Shown: piece by piece, positions 26,579-34,710 of the stretch
Layout: every line of letters starts with the position of its first letter
How positions within the stretch are numbered: position 1 is the stretch's first letter
Assembly: GCF_034314085.1 (NCBI RefSeq)
Contig: NZ_JAVIWI010000001.1
Coordinates: 3,720,001-3,784,000 of the forward strand
Reading direction: 5' to 3'
Source: Undibacterium sp. 5I1
Lineage (GTDB): Bacteria > Pseudomonadota > Gammaproteobacteria > Burkholderiales > Burkholderiaceae_D
DNA: 64,000 nucleotides
The notes under the pieces: model-generated
Told to the model about the DNA's origin: nothing
The model's database searches: none
Seen by the model: only the letters and a program-made list of their open reading frames with translations
Translations under genes and position numbers: made by a program

Positions 26579-28567
26579 ATGCAAAACCCTGATCTTGTTC
26601 GTCGCTTCCCACGTCAACTTCCGCTAGTGTTGGCGATTAGTGCGGCGCTTGCGCTGGTTGCTTGCGGTGGTAGCAGTAACGACAACACTAGCAATTCTGT
26701 CCAGGCGGATGTGGCTTTGGTGGTGCCGTCAGCACCTGCTGATTTAGGTTTTGTTGATACTGCGCCGGTGCTGGCGTCGGTGCCGGCATTTGTAGATAAT
26801 GTGGCGAGCAATCAGCGTGGTGATGCGCGCTATGCGACCTTGGATACCAATGCGGGTGTGCGCGTGCTGGCAGGTTTTAAAACTATCTGGCAACCGCTGA
26901 CGGACATTGTGGATGCGGGTGTTTCTGCTCCGGCAGTTGGCAATTTTCCTGCTGTGATTCCGTCGGTCTGGACTGGCCTGCCAAATGATGGCACAGCGGG
27001 CGGTACGATTTTGAACAGTGCCGTACACAATGCCAATATCCAATATGTGGTGACGGCGACGACCGCGCGTACACCCGCGCAAGAGTTGGCAGCGTACCTA
27101 GATGATCGACGTGGCAAGGGTTATAGCGTCAGTGACGGTATGGGTCCGCTGACGACGGCCTGGCGCGCAGCGGCGCAGCAAACTACCAGTGTTACTGCAA
27201 TTGCAGCGGATGCGACGACGGTTTTGTATAACGATACCGGGAATAATATCGGCGTCGGTGGCAGTGCCAATGCCGCATTTGGTAGCGTGGTCGATTTCAT
27301 CAGCGCGATGAGTAACAATGGTTCTACCGAGCCGGCCAAGCGCTTTTATAAATATGCCCGGCCTTACCGCTGGAGCAGTAACGTCGTCGTTGTGCCTGCA
27401 TTAGTTCCGGCAAAAAGCAGCACGCCGACGACTGATGGCGGTTTTACCAGTGGCCATTCAGCCGAGGCAACGCGTGACACCGTGGCGATGGCATATGCCG
27501 TCCCGGAACGTTTTCAAGAGATTCTGACGCGCGGTCTGGAGTTGGGTGAAAACCGGATTCTCGCTGGTATGCACTCGCCGCTGGACGTCATCAGCGGTCG
27601 CATGCAAGGCCAGGCAGTGGTCGCTGCCAATTTGGTCGACCCCGCCAACGCGACTAAAAAAGCCGCTGCCGTCGCGCAGGCGCACGCCACCTTGATGGCA
27701 CAAACTAGTACCAGCAGCGATACCTTTAATGCCTTTGCTCATTCTGCTACGGTAGCCACCGATCGCTTTGCGGATTACGCGACGAACAAGGCAAATTACC
27801 TGCGCCGCATGACTTACAGCTTTGCACCAATTGCTGCAACCACTGCGCCTGCCGTGGTACCAAAAGGTGCGGAAGCTTTGCTGGAAACCCGCTTGCCGTA
27901 CCTGAGCGATGTGCAACGCCGCGTCGTCTTAAAAACCACTGCGCTTGCATCCGGCTACCCTGTGATGGACGATGCAGAAGGTTGGGGACGCTTGAATTTG
28001 TTCGCGGCAGCAGATGGTTATGGCGTATTTACCGGCAATGTGGTGGTTGTGATGGACGCCAACCAGGGTGGTTTCAGCGCAATGGATAGCTGGCGCAACG
28101 ATATCTCCGGCGCGGGTAAATTACTCAAGCAAGGCAGCGGCACCTTAAAACTGACAGGCAACAATAGCTGGACTGGCGGCACAGAATTGAACGCAGGCGT
28201 ATTAGAGGCGGACTCCGTATCTGCCTTGGGCAAAGGCGATGTGTATGTCAGCGGCGGCACATTGGTGAGCAACGCCACAGGTGCAACTACCGTCTCTGGA
28301 AAATATACGCAGTTGGCTAACACCACTCTGGAGCTGGATTTGGGCAGCGGCCAGCAAGGCCGGTTTACCGCCACTGGCGTGATCACTATTGCTGGCGGCA
28401 CCCTGCGTATTAAATTTCAAAACGGCTATAAACCAGCCGTCGGCGACACGCTGAACATTATCACCGCGGCAAGCTTTAAAGGTAAATTTACCAGCATCGT
28501 CGTCGATGGTTTTAGCGCGACACCGATTTATACCGACACGGGTTTGCAGTTACGTTTGGGTGCATAG
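26579..28567 (+). CDS. Secreted PAP2 phosphatase with autotransporter-type beta-strand repeat
   Basis: 662 residues. A lipobox (ALVACGGS) ends the signal peptide. The phosphatase part has the three PAP2 (acid phosphatase) motifs in diverged form: KRFYKYARPYR near 250, GGFTSGHSAEA near 290 with the catalytic SGH, and NRILAGMHSPLDV near 325 with the second His. After ~500, an autotransporter-associated beta-strand repeat (GSGTLKLTGNNSWTGGTELNAG) forms a short beta-helix tail, without a beta-barrel. It probably hydrolyses phosphate monoesters at the cell surface or in the periplasm. It is a single gene. Confidence 0.87.
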   Translation: MQNPDLVRRFPRQLPLVLAISAALALVACGGSSNDNTSNSVQADVALVVPSAPADLGFVDTAPVLASVPAFVDNVASNQRGDARYATLDTNAGVRVLAGFKTIWQPLTDIVDAGVSAPAVGNFPAVIPSVWTGLPNDGTAGGTILNSAVHNANIQYVVTATTARTPAQELAAYLDDRRGKGYSVSDGMGPLTTAWRAAAQQTTSVTAIAADATTVLYNDTGNNIGVGGSANAAFGSVVDFISAMSNNGSTEPAKRFYKYARPYRWSSNVVVVPALVPAKSSTPTTDGGFTSGHSAEATRDTVAMAYAVPERFQEILTRGLELGENRILAGMHSPLDVISGRMQGQAVVAANLVDPANATKKAAAVAQAHATLMAQTSTSSDTFNAFAHSATVATDRFADYATNKANYLRRMTYSFAPIAATTAPAVVPKGAEALLETRLPYLSDVQRRVVLKTTALASGYPVMDDAEGWGRLNLFAAADGYGVFTGNVVVVMDANQGGFSAMDSWRNDISGAGKLLKQGSGTLKLTGNNSWTGGTELNAGVLEADSVSALGKGDVYVSGGTLVSNATGATTVSGKYTQLANTTLELDLGSGQQGRFTATGVITIAGGTLRIKFQNGYKPAVGDTLNIITAASFKGKFTSIVVDGFSATPIYTDTGLQLRLGA

Positions 28568-28655
28568 TTGAGCGTTTAAGTGCTTAAGAAAATAGCCGGG
28601 CAGCATGTACGGATGGAAGCGGATAGCCGCGATTAGCGGATCGCCAAAAATTGAA

Positions 28656-28742
28656 GTAGGGTGCGCCATGCGCACCAATGATGGAAAACAAACGGCTTAA
28701 AATAAGGATATGCGGTGAAACGGTGCGCATGGCGCACTCTAC
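28656..28742. repeat. 87-bp inverted-repeat element (GTAGGGTGCGCCATGCGCACC arms)
   Basis: The 21-bp left arm 28656-28676 and right arm 28722-28742 are inverted copies with one difference, around a 45-bp centre. A single arm recurs at 10408-10437. Repeats of this GTGCGCCATGCGCAC type are common in Beta- and Gammaproteobacteria, so this is likely a chromosomal palindromic repeat rather than a new element. Confidence 0.8.
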
Positions 28743-28866
28743 AGATGTAAGTGCAATTGCGCGCGTCCGAGATGAGCATGCACACCGTCATCACTCTATC
28801 CCGCACACAGACTTGTTCGAAATCCGACATACTCCTCAGAGTCAGTCAACACTCAGGAGAATAAGG

Positions 28867-29642
28867 ATGTCAGCAAGCACTCGTATGCCAGCAATTTTTT
28901 CGGCCATGGCAGCCCGATGAACGCATTAGAAGATAATCGTTACACCAAGGAGTGGCATGCGCTTGCCCAGCGTTTTCCGCGTCCTAAGGCCATTTTATCG
29001 GTGTCGGCACATTGGACTACACGTGGCACGGCGGTGACGGCGATGGCTGCGCCGCAGACGATTCATGACTTTGGCGGATTTCCGCAAGCTTTGTTTGATA
29101 TGCGGTACCCCGCTCCTGGTGATCCGGCACTGGCTGCGCGGATTGCGGCTTTGTTGGCGCCGCTGCCGTTGTTTTTAGATCAGCAATGGGGACTTGATCA
29201 TGGCACCTGGTCTGTGTTGATCAAAGCTTATCCCGCTGGCGATATTCCGGTGCTGCAATTGAGTTTGGATGTGACCCAGCCAGCAGGTTTCCATTTTGAA
29301 CTGGGAGGCAAATTATCCGCCTTGCGTGAAGAGGGGGTGATGGTGATCGGTACCGGTAATGTGGTACACAATCTCCGCCGCATGGATCCGCAATCGCCCG
29401 GTTACGACTGGGCCGTGCGCTTTAATCAAGCAATGAAGCAAGCCATGTTGGACGGCGATTTTGAGGCAGTGATGAATTACACCGACCTTGGGCAAGACGC
29501 CAGCTTGTCGGTGCCAAGCTCAGAACACTTTTTGCCCTTGTTGTATGTGCTGGGGGCAAAAACTGAAGAAGATCAATTAGAGATTACGACCGAGGGAATG
29601 GAGCTGGGCGCGATTAGTATGATGTCGGTGGTGGTGGCTTGA
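28867..29642 (+). pseudogene. ygiD: 4,5-DOPA dioxygenase-like (LigB superfamily), frameshifted near its start
   Basis: From ATG 28867 (AGGAGA upstream) the reading gives MSASTRMPAIF and then runs to a stop at 28918. One extra T in the TTTTTT run at ~28890 gives FFGHGSPMNALEDNRYTKEW, the family N-terminus, and joins the open frame 28917-29642 (241 residues). That frame keeps the LigB core (VSAHWTTRGTAVTAM, DHGTWSVL, VIGTGNVVHNLR). Without the shift the GHGSP metal-ligand His is lost, so a product starting at 28917 should be inactive. Either the gene is broken, or the base is missing through a homopolymer sequencing error. YgiD-type enzymes cleave catechols such as DOPA. Confidence 0.8.
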
Positions 29643-29658
29643 CTTAACGAGGAAATCC

Positions 29659-29741
29659 ATATACTCCCCATTATTTTTAGTCAATATGGCTAAATGTCCA
29701 GAATTTACATGGACAATCAAAATATACCCTATAGGAGTAAT
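29659..29741 (+). repeat. 84-bp dispersed TIR/hairpin element, copy C
   Basis: ATATACTCCCC left end, TGTCCA-N9-TGGACA hairpin, AGGAGTAAT right end (last bases diverged). It lies between convergent genes. Confidence 0.85.
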
Positions 29742-29807
29742 TTTAATTCGTGCTTGTGTTCGGATTAAATTTTGATGATTTTTGCTGAAAGCTTAATTCT
29801 CTCGAAT

Positions 29808-29937
29808 GTCATTCCAGCGTGGGTTTAGCTGGAATCCCGTGTCGTTATTCTGAGAATGGAGTCGCAACTTGGAGGCCAAGTGGTCGCACCACAAACGTCA
29901 CGTCACTGGATTCCGGCTAAACCCATGCCGGAATGAC
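29808..29937. repeat. 130-bp inverted-repeat element with GTCATTCC arms
   Basis: A 34-bp left arm starting GTCATTCCAGCGTGGGTTTA and a right arm ending in CCGGAATGAC are inverted, imperfect copies flanking a ~62-bp centre. The pattern of GTCATTCC...GGAATGAC ends is a widespread proteobacterial palindromic repeat, perhaps a MITE. It directly follows dispersed copy C, so the gap 29643-30016 is almost all repeat. Confidence 0.8.
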
Positions 29938-30016
29938 GCACTAATGAGTCCTTACGCGGGCTAGTTTAGATGGCTAATTGAGCTGACTACTTAAATCAGA
30001 CACTTCAGCCAGATCC

Positions 30017-31363
30017 TTAAGCTGGTTTAGCCGGCAGTGTCAGCTTCACTTCTAATCCACCTTCGCTTAAATTAGCCAACTGCACGCTGCCGCCATGTTG
30101 CTGGGCGATGTTTTGGGCGATGGTTAAACCTAATCCGGTACCGCCGGTATCGCGTGAACGTGATGTCTCTGTGCGATAAAACGGCTCAAACACTTTTTGC
30201 AATTGATCTGCCGGAATGCCAGCACCACCATCACGGATGAAGACGTGCATCAGTTTGATGCCGGCATCGCTGCTGGTTTCTAAGGTGACTTTGGCGTGGT
30301 GCCCATATTTGACTGCGTTATCAATCAGGTTGGTCAGACAACGGCGCAATGCCTGCGGTCTGGCCATCACGGTTATGCCGGATTTGCCGTTGAAGCTGAC
30401 TTCTTGCCCGGCATCTGCAGCATCGGCACAGACACTATCAAGCAGTGAATCCAGATCCAAAGGGCGCAGCGATTCATTGCTATCCATACTGCGCGCCAGA
30501 TCTAGCCCTTCTTTGACCATGGTTTGCATTGCCGACAAATCGCCGACCAGCTTATCCCGCAACTCGGTATCGCCGACTTTTTCCAAACGCAAACGCAAAC
30601 GCGTTAGCGGTGTTTGCAGGTCATGGGTAATCGCTGCCAGCATGTGCGTGCGTTGCTGGATGTGTTGGCGGATTCGACCTTGCATAGAGTTAAACGCTTT
30701 GGTCGCTTGCAGAATTTCTGTCGTACCGACTTCAGGCAAAGCCGGACGATTAATATCTTTACCTAAATCTGTCGCGGCTTGCGCCAGTTGCCGGAGTGGT
30801 CTTACCGTCATGCGCGACACCAGATAGGCCAGTACTGCAATGCTGCAAAAGAACAAGAATAAATACAAAAAGAAATCTGGGCGCAACGGTGGTACTGCAC
30901 CGCGTGGTGGCAATGCGGTCAGATGCAAGATAGTGCCATCATGTAGTTTAATACTTAATTCTTCACAGGTAGATCTTTGCGCCATTGTTTCTGCTGGAAG
31001 GTTAGTGCAGCCCTCAGAATCTGGCGGCAAGGAGGAAACCTCAAAAGTTTTACCTAAACGTTCGCTCAGCGTCAGCGCATATGCTGAGCGCGGCGCTTCG
31101 CTACGTGCCTGATTTGGCAGCGTTGTAAGGCGCAAACCTAATCGCGGTGCCGTGGCTAAAAAGGCTTCTCGGTTTGCCGGCGGTAAAGCATCCATTGCCA
31201 GCAGCAATTGTTCGGCACGTTCAATTGCCCGATTCTCACGGAACTGTTCTATGGTTTTTTGGCGCTCACCAAACGCCAGCCACCAGGTTAGTGCAGTAGA
31301 GCTCACTACACCCAACAACAGGATGCCAAAAATCCTGCCGGACATCGACTTGATAATGGTCAT
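30017..31363 (-). CDS. EnvZ-type sensor histidine kinase
   Basis: 448 residues. Two transmembrane segments (~9-28 and ~162-182) frame a periplasmic sensor region of ~130 residues with a Cys pair (EGCTNLPAETMAQRSTCEE). HAMP (~183-235), HisKA with ITHDLQTPLTRLR (phospho-His ~246) and HATPase_c (NLIDNAVKYG, GGTGLGLTIAQN) follow. Its start overlaps the regulator's stop by 4 nt. With the adjacent OmpR-type regulator and the divergent Spy/CpxP-like gene it looks like an envelope-stress or metal-responsive system, but the signal is not shown by the sequence. Confidence 0.92.
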   Translation of the reverse strand: MTIIKSMSGRIFGILLLGVVSSTALTWWLAFGERQKTIEQFRENRAIERAEQLLLAMDALPPANREAFLATAPRLGLRLTTLPNQARSEAPRSAYALTLSERLGKTFEVSSLPPDSEGCTNLPAETMAQRSTCEELSIKLHDGTILHLTALPPRGAVPPLRPDFFLYLFLFFCSIAVLAYLVSRMTVRPLRQLAQAATDLGKDINRPALPEVGTTEILQATKAFNSMQGRIRQHIQQRTHMLAAITHDLQTPLTRLRLRLEKVGDTELRDKLVGDLSAMQTMVKEGLDLARSMDSNESLRPLDLDSLLDSVCADAADAGQEVSFNGKSGITVMARPQALRRCLTNLIDNAVKYGHHAKVTLETSSDAGIKLMHVFIRDGGAGIPADQLQKVFEPFYRTETSRSRDTGGTGLGLTIAQNIAQQHGGSVQLANLSEGGLEVKLTLPAKPA

Positions 31364-32088
31364 GCTCCGCTCTCCATCGTGACGTTGACCGATAGCACAT
31401 AGCCGCCGTTGCGTACGGTTTTAATAATTTGCGGCGAGCGTGCATCTTCCCGCAGTTTTTGCCTCAGGCGACTGATCTGAATATCGATAGAACGATCAAA
31501 CGGATCCGCATCGCGGCCATGTGTCATGTTTAATAACTGATCACGATTGAGGATGCGGTTAGGGTGATCTAAAAATATATTAAGCATGCGGAATTCTGCG
31601 CCGGACAAAGCGATCACCATGCCTTCCGGGCTGACTAGATGGCGCGCCGTCAGATCAAGCGTCCAGTCAGAAAATTTTAAGCGATGAACTTGCTCACCAT
31701 TGCTACCCAATGTCATAGACTGAGTGCGGCGCAGCACGCTGCGTATGCGTGCTAACAGCTCGCGTGGCTCAAACGGTTTTGGTAAATAATCATCTGCCCC
31801 CATCTCCAGGCCGAGTATACGATCCAGCGGCTCACTTCTGGCCGTCAGCATAATGACGGGCATTGTTGATTTGGCGCGCAGAGTACGGCATAAGGTCAAG
31901 CCATCGTCGCCAGGCAGGTTTAAATCCAGTACCACCAGATCAACATGATTGTTATCCAGCGCCGCCCACATTGCATTGCCATCAGCAGCCATTAAAGTAG
32001 CGTAACCATGACCATCCAGATAGTCGGCCAACAGGCTACGAATGTCGCGATCGTCATCAACGATCAATATTTTGCTTGGAGTATCCAT
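31360..32088 (-). CDS. OmpR-family response regulator
   Basis: 242 residues from ATG 32088 (MDTPSKILIVDDD); the longer frame upstream lacks family similarity. The receiver domain (1-120) has DDD at 11-13, phosphoacceptor D55 and K105 region (DYLPKPFEPREL). A winged-helix trans_reg_C domain follows (~145-235) with LSGAEFRMLNIFLDHPNRI and DRSIDIQISRLRQKL. It is the first gene of a two-gene operon with the kinase. A 13-bp-period repeat at 32280-32331, between it and the divergent Spy-like gene, is a possible binding array. Confidence 0.93.
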   Translation of the reverse strand: MDTPSKILIVDDDRDIRSLLADYLDGHGYATLMAADGNAMWAALDNNHVDLVVLDLNLPGDDGLTLCRTLRAKSTMPVIMLTARSEPLDRILGLEMGADDYLPKPFEPRELLARIRSVLRRTQSMTLGSNGEQVHRLKFSDWTLDLTARHLVSPEGMVIALSGAEFRMLNIFLDHPNRILNRDQLLNMTHGRDADPFDRSIDIQISRLRQKLREDARSPQIIKTVRNGGYVLSVNVTMESGA

Positions 32089-32279
32089 GGCTCGTATTAT
32101 GAAGTCCTGACAGCAAAGAAGGCATGTGATTTTGTATCGTCTTGTTATGATAAACCGAGAACGACACAATGCGACACATCTGCAAGCGTTCTTGCCACTG
32201 ATTGTTACACAGCGATACAAAGCAGATTGCTGCCGACACTTGCCAGTTACATCACTGCGCCAACATAAGCCGCATGTGC

Positions 32280-32331
32280 AAGTCACATAGGTAAGTCAAA
32301 TGCACAAGTCACATGTGGAAGTCACAACCAG
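32280..32331. promoter_or_regulatory. Four tandem AAGTCA boxes at exact 13-bp period
   Basis: AAGTCAC starts at 32280, 32306 and 32319, with AAGTCAA at 32293, so the four half-sites are exactly 13 bp apart. OmpR-family regulators bind direct repeats, usually with 10-11 bp periods, so the 13-bp phase is unusual. The array is 54-105 bp before the Spy-like start and 192 bp from the regulator start. Confidence 0.5.
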
Positions 32332-32384
32332 CGACTTATCAAAAACGTATTCAACTACTCGGTAGTAATTTAAAGAGGAACACC

Positions 32385-33002
32385 ATGGCACCAATAAAAA
32401 ATCCGATCGCCATCGCGCTTGCCGCTATCAGCATGTGTATTGCCATCGGCGTATCTGCCCAAACATCACCAGCAGCACCAACATCGGCTGCGGCTGCTGC
32501 CGTACCACCGCCTCCACAGCATCAAAAAGCGGGGATGGATCAGGCTAAATGGGCTGAAAAAATGCAAGAGCGTATGGCAAAACATATCGCAGAATTGCAT
32601 GACAAGCTTAAGATCACTGCAGCCCAAGAACCTGCCTGGAAAACCTTCATTGAGTCGATGAAACCAAGCATGCCGCCAGGTGCGCAAGCGATGCGACCGG
32701 ATCATAAAGAAATGGATAAATTAAGCACTCCTGCCCGTATGGAAAAAATGCTGGAGAAACTGAAAGAACATGAGGCGATGATGCAAACGCGTCTGACATC
32801 ACTCAAAACTTTTTATACGGTCTTGACACCAGAACAGCAAAAAATATTTGATGATAGCCATCGTCAAATGATGCATCGCTGGAGTAAAGGCGGTCATGGA
32901 ATGCAGCACGGTATGGGTGATATGGGAGGACGAGGTGGTATGGGGCGTCCGCCTATGCCAGATGGCGCGATGCCTGATCATCCACCGATGCCAGCAAAGT
33001 AA
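32385..33002 (+). CDS. Spy/CpxP-like periplasmic protein (LTxxQ motif)
   Basis: 205 residues. AGAGGA precedes ATG 32385. A signal peptide (IALAAISMCIAIGVSAQ) is followed by a Pro/Ala linker and a helical region with the LTxxQ signature (VLTPEQQKIFDDSHRQ, ~150-165) of the Spy/CpxP family. The C-terminus is Gly/Met/His-rich (HGMQHGMGDMGG and repeats), which could bind copper or zinc. Family members are chaperones and feedback regulators of envelope-stress two-component systems. It is divergent from such a system here, which supports that role. Confidence 0.88.
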   Translation: MAPIKNPIAIALAAISMCIAIGVSAQTSPAAPTSAAAAAVPPPPQHQKAGMDQAKWAEKMQERMAKHIAELHDKLKITAAQEPAWKTFIESMKPSMPPGAQAMRPDHKEMDKLSTPARMEKMLEKLKEHEAMMQTRLTSLKTFYTVLTPEQQKIFDDSHRQMMHRWSKGGHGMQHGMGDMGGRGGMGRPPMPDGAMPDHPPMPAK

Positions 33003-33062
33003 GCTTTATATCGGACGGCTTTTGCTCACCATTTTCGTGGAGACTAAAATTAGTTAGTACAT

Positions 33063-33103
33063 AAAAAAGGCTACACGGATGCATATCTGCGTAGCCTTTT
33101 TTT
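33063..33103. terminator. Terminator after the Spy-like gene
   Basis: AAAAAAGGCTAC and GTAGCCTTTTTT arms with flanking A and T runs. It can serve both the plus-strand Spy-like gene and the minus-strand Hsp70-like gene. Confidence 0.85.
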
Positions 33104-33183
33104 ATTCACATTCTGGGATGTTTTATCTTATTAATTTGCTGCCTTCATCCTCAATCCTTAACCCTTGTTCATGAATCTAAAAT

Positions 33184-34497
33184 TTAAGCAAAACGGCGTG
33201 ATGCATCCAAAGCCAGGCCAGAGCCAATACTGCCAAACAAATCTCCCTCGACTTTTTTAGCGCCCGGCACTATCGCTGCGATCCGGTCACGCAGACCGCG
33301 CACACCGCTGGAACCACCGGTAAAAAATACCGTGTCCACATCCGCCGCAGCCACACTCGCATCGGCTAATACCTGACTGACCGTCGCACCAATTTGCGTC
33401 ATCAAATGAGAGATCGCTTGTTGAAACCCATGCTGCTCCAGCGTTAATATGCAGGGTGCAGACGAAGGTAATTTTGTACGTAAGCGTTCAAGCGCTAATT
33501 CAATTTTATCGTTATCCGACAGCAAGATTTTAGCTTCTTCTGACTTGATCGCTAGCCAGTGACCATCACGCTCTTCCACCAGATTGAGCAGGCGTTCGAA
33601 GCGCATCCGCAAGTCTGCATCACTGATCTCGCGGTACACGTCTTGCAGTTCACGGCTGACTTTTTGGGTATAGACCAAATTAATCGTGTGCCAGGTCGCC
33701 AGATTAAAATAGTAGCCCGACGGAATATCACTATTCCCCAAACGACCACCCAAACCGAGTAAAGGCATCACATAAGCCAGACTCAGGTATTTATCAAAAT
33801 CGGTACCACCAATATGCACACCGCCGTTACCTAAAATATCGTCCAGCCGGTCAATCCGGCTGCTGCGTTCCGGTGATAAACGTACCAAAGAGAAATCCGA
33901 GGTGCCACCACCAATATCAGCGATTAAAACCAATTCTTCTTTATTAATACGCGACTCATAATCAAACGCTGCTGCGATCGGTTCGTACTGAAATTGAATA
34001 TCCTTAAAACCGGCAGTCCTTGCGATATCTTCCAGCGTGTTTTGTGCGATCCGGTCGGCTGCTTTATCGTCATCAATAAAATGGACTGGACGTCCCATCA
34101 CGACCTGACTAAAAGACTGCCCTGCAGATTTTTCGGCACGTCGTTTTAGTTCACCGATAAATTGCGCCAGCAGTTGGCGGAACGGCAAAGCCCGTCCCTG
34201 CACTTCGGTCTGACCGTCCATCAGGCTGGTGCCCAACAAGCTTTTCATCGATCGCATCAGGCGACCTTCGTAACCAGACAAGTAGGTAGAAAGTGCGGCG
34301 CGACCATAGCTGACTTCGTCCTCATCGGCGTTAAAAAACACGACGGAGGGCAAGGTCACTTTATCGTCTTCTAGCGACAGCAACGAGGGTAAATTTGCTG
34401 ATGAACTCGGCAGACCAGCGTGTTGAGTCTGACCGGCGCGGTGCCAACCTACGGTTGAATTGGATGTGCCGAAATCGACTCCACAAGCATGCAACAT
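33184..34497 (-). CDS. yegD: Hsp70-like protein (YegD type)
   Basis: 437 residues. The start is ATG 34497 (AGGA upstream), giving MLHACGVDFGTSNSTVGW, the phosphate-1 motif at the very N-terminus. Phosphate-2 (IADIGGGTSDFSLVRL, ~200) and the adenosine region (TVFFTGGSSGVRGLRDRIA, ~395) are present. The protein ends at the ATPase domain and lacks a substrate-binding domain, as in E. coli YegD (~450 residues). This makes it an actin/Hsp70-fold ATPase with an unclear client. It is a single gene. Confidence 0.9.
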   Translation of the reverse strand: MLHACGVDFGTSNSTVGWHRAGQTQHAGLPSSSANLPSLLSLEDDKVTLPSVVFFNADEDEVSYGRAALSTYLSGYEGRLMRSMKSLLGTSLMDGQTEVQGRALPFRQLLAQFIGELKRRAEKSAGQSFSQVVMGRPVHFIDDDKAADRIAQNTLEDIARTAGFKDIQFQYEPIAAAFDYESRINKEELVLIADIGGGTSDFSLVRLSPERSSRIDRLDDILGNGGVHIGGTDFDKYLSLAYVMPLLGLGGRLGNSDIPSGYYFNLATWHTINLVYTQKVSRELQDVYREISDADLRMRFERLLNLVEERDGHWLAIKSEEAKILLSDNDKIELALERLRTKLPSSAPCILTLEQHGFQQAISHLMTQIGATVSQVLADASVAAADVDTVFFTGGSSGVRGLRDRIAAIVPGAKKVEGDLFGSIGSGLALDASRRFA

Positions 34498-34674
34498 GTA
34501 AATCCTGAATAAAAAACGGGGAAATAAATTAAAGCGAATCAATGCAAGCAATCACCACTTTCAAGAGCATTCAACACAGAGATCATCATGAAAAACTAAC
34601 TAGTTCTATAGCTGCTCACTAGTTGTAAGACTGTCGTTGATGGTACTGCTATCGCGGTTTTCTGAACTTCTTGA

Positions 34675-34710
34675 GGCTGCTATGGCTGCTATGGCTGCTA
34701 AGGCTGCTAT
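34675..34710. repeat. 9-bp tandem repeat (GGCTGCTAT x4)
   Basis: Three perfect and one imperfect copies of GGCTGCTAT. The array reaches the stop codon of the CorC-like gene at 34707 from outside. It is a short minisatellite, possibly variable in length. Confidence 0.85.
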
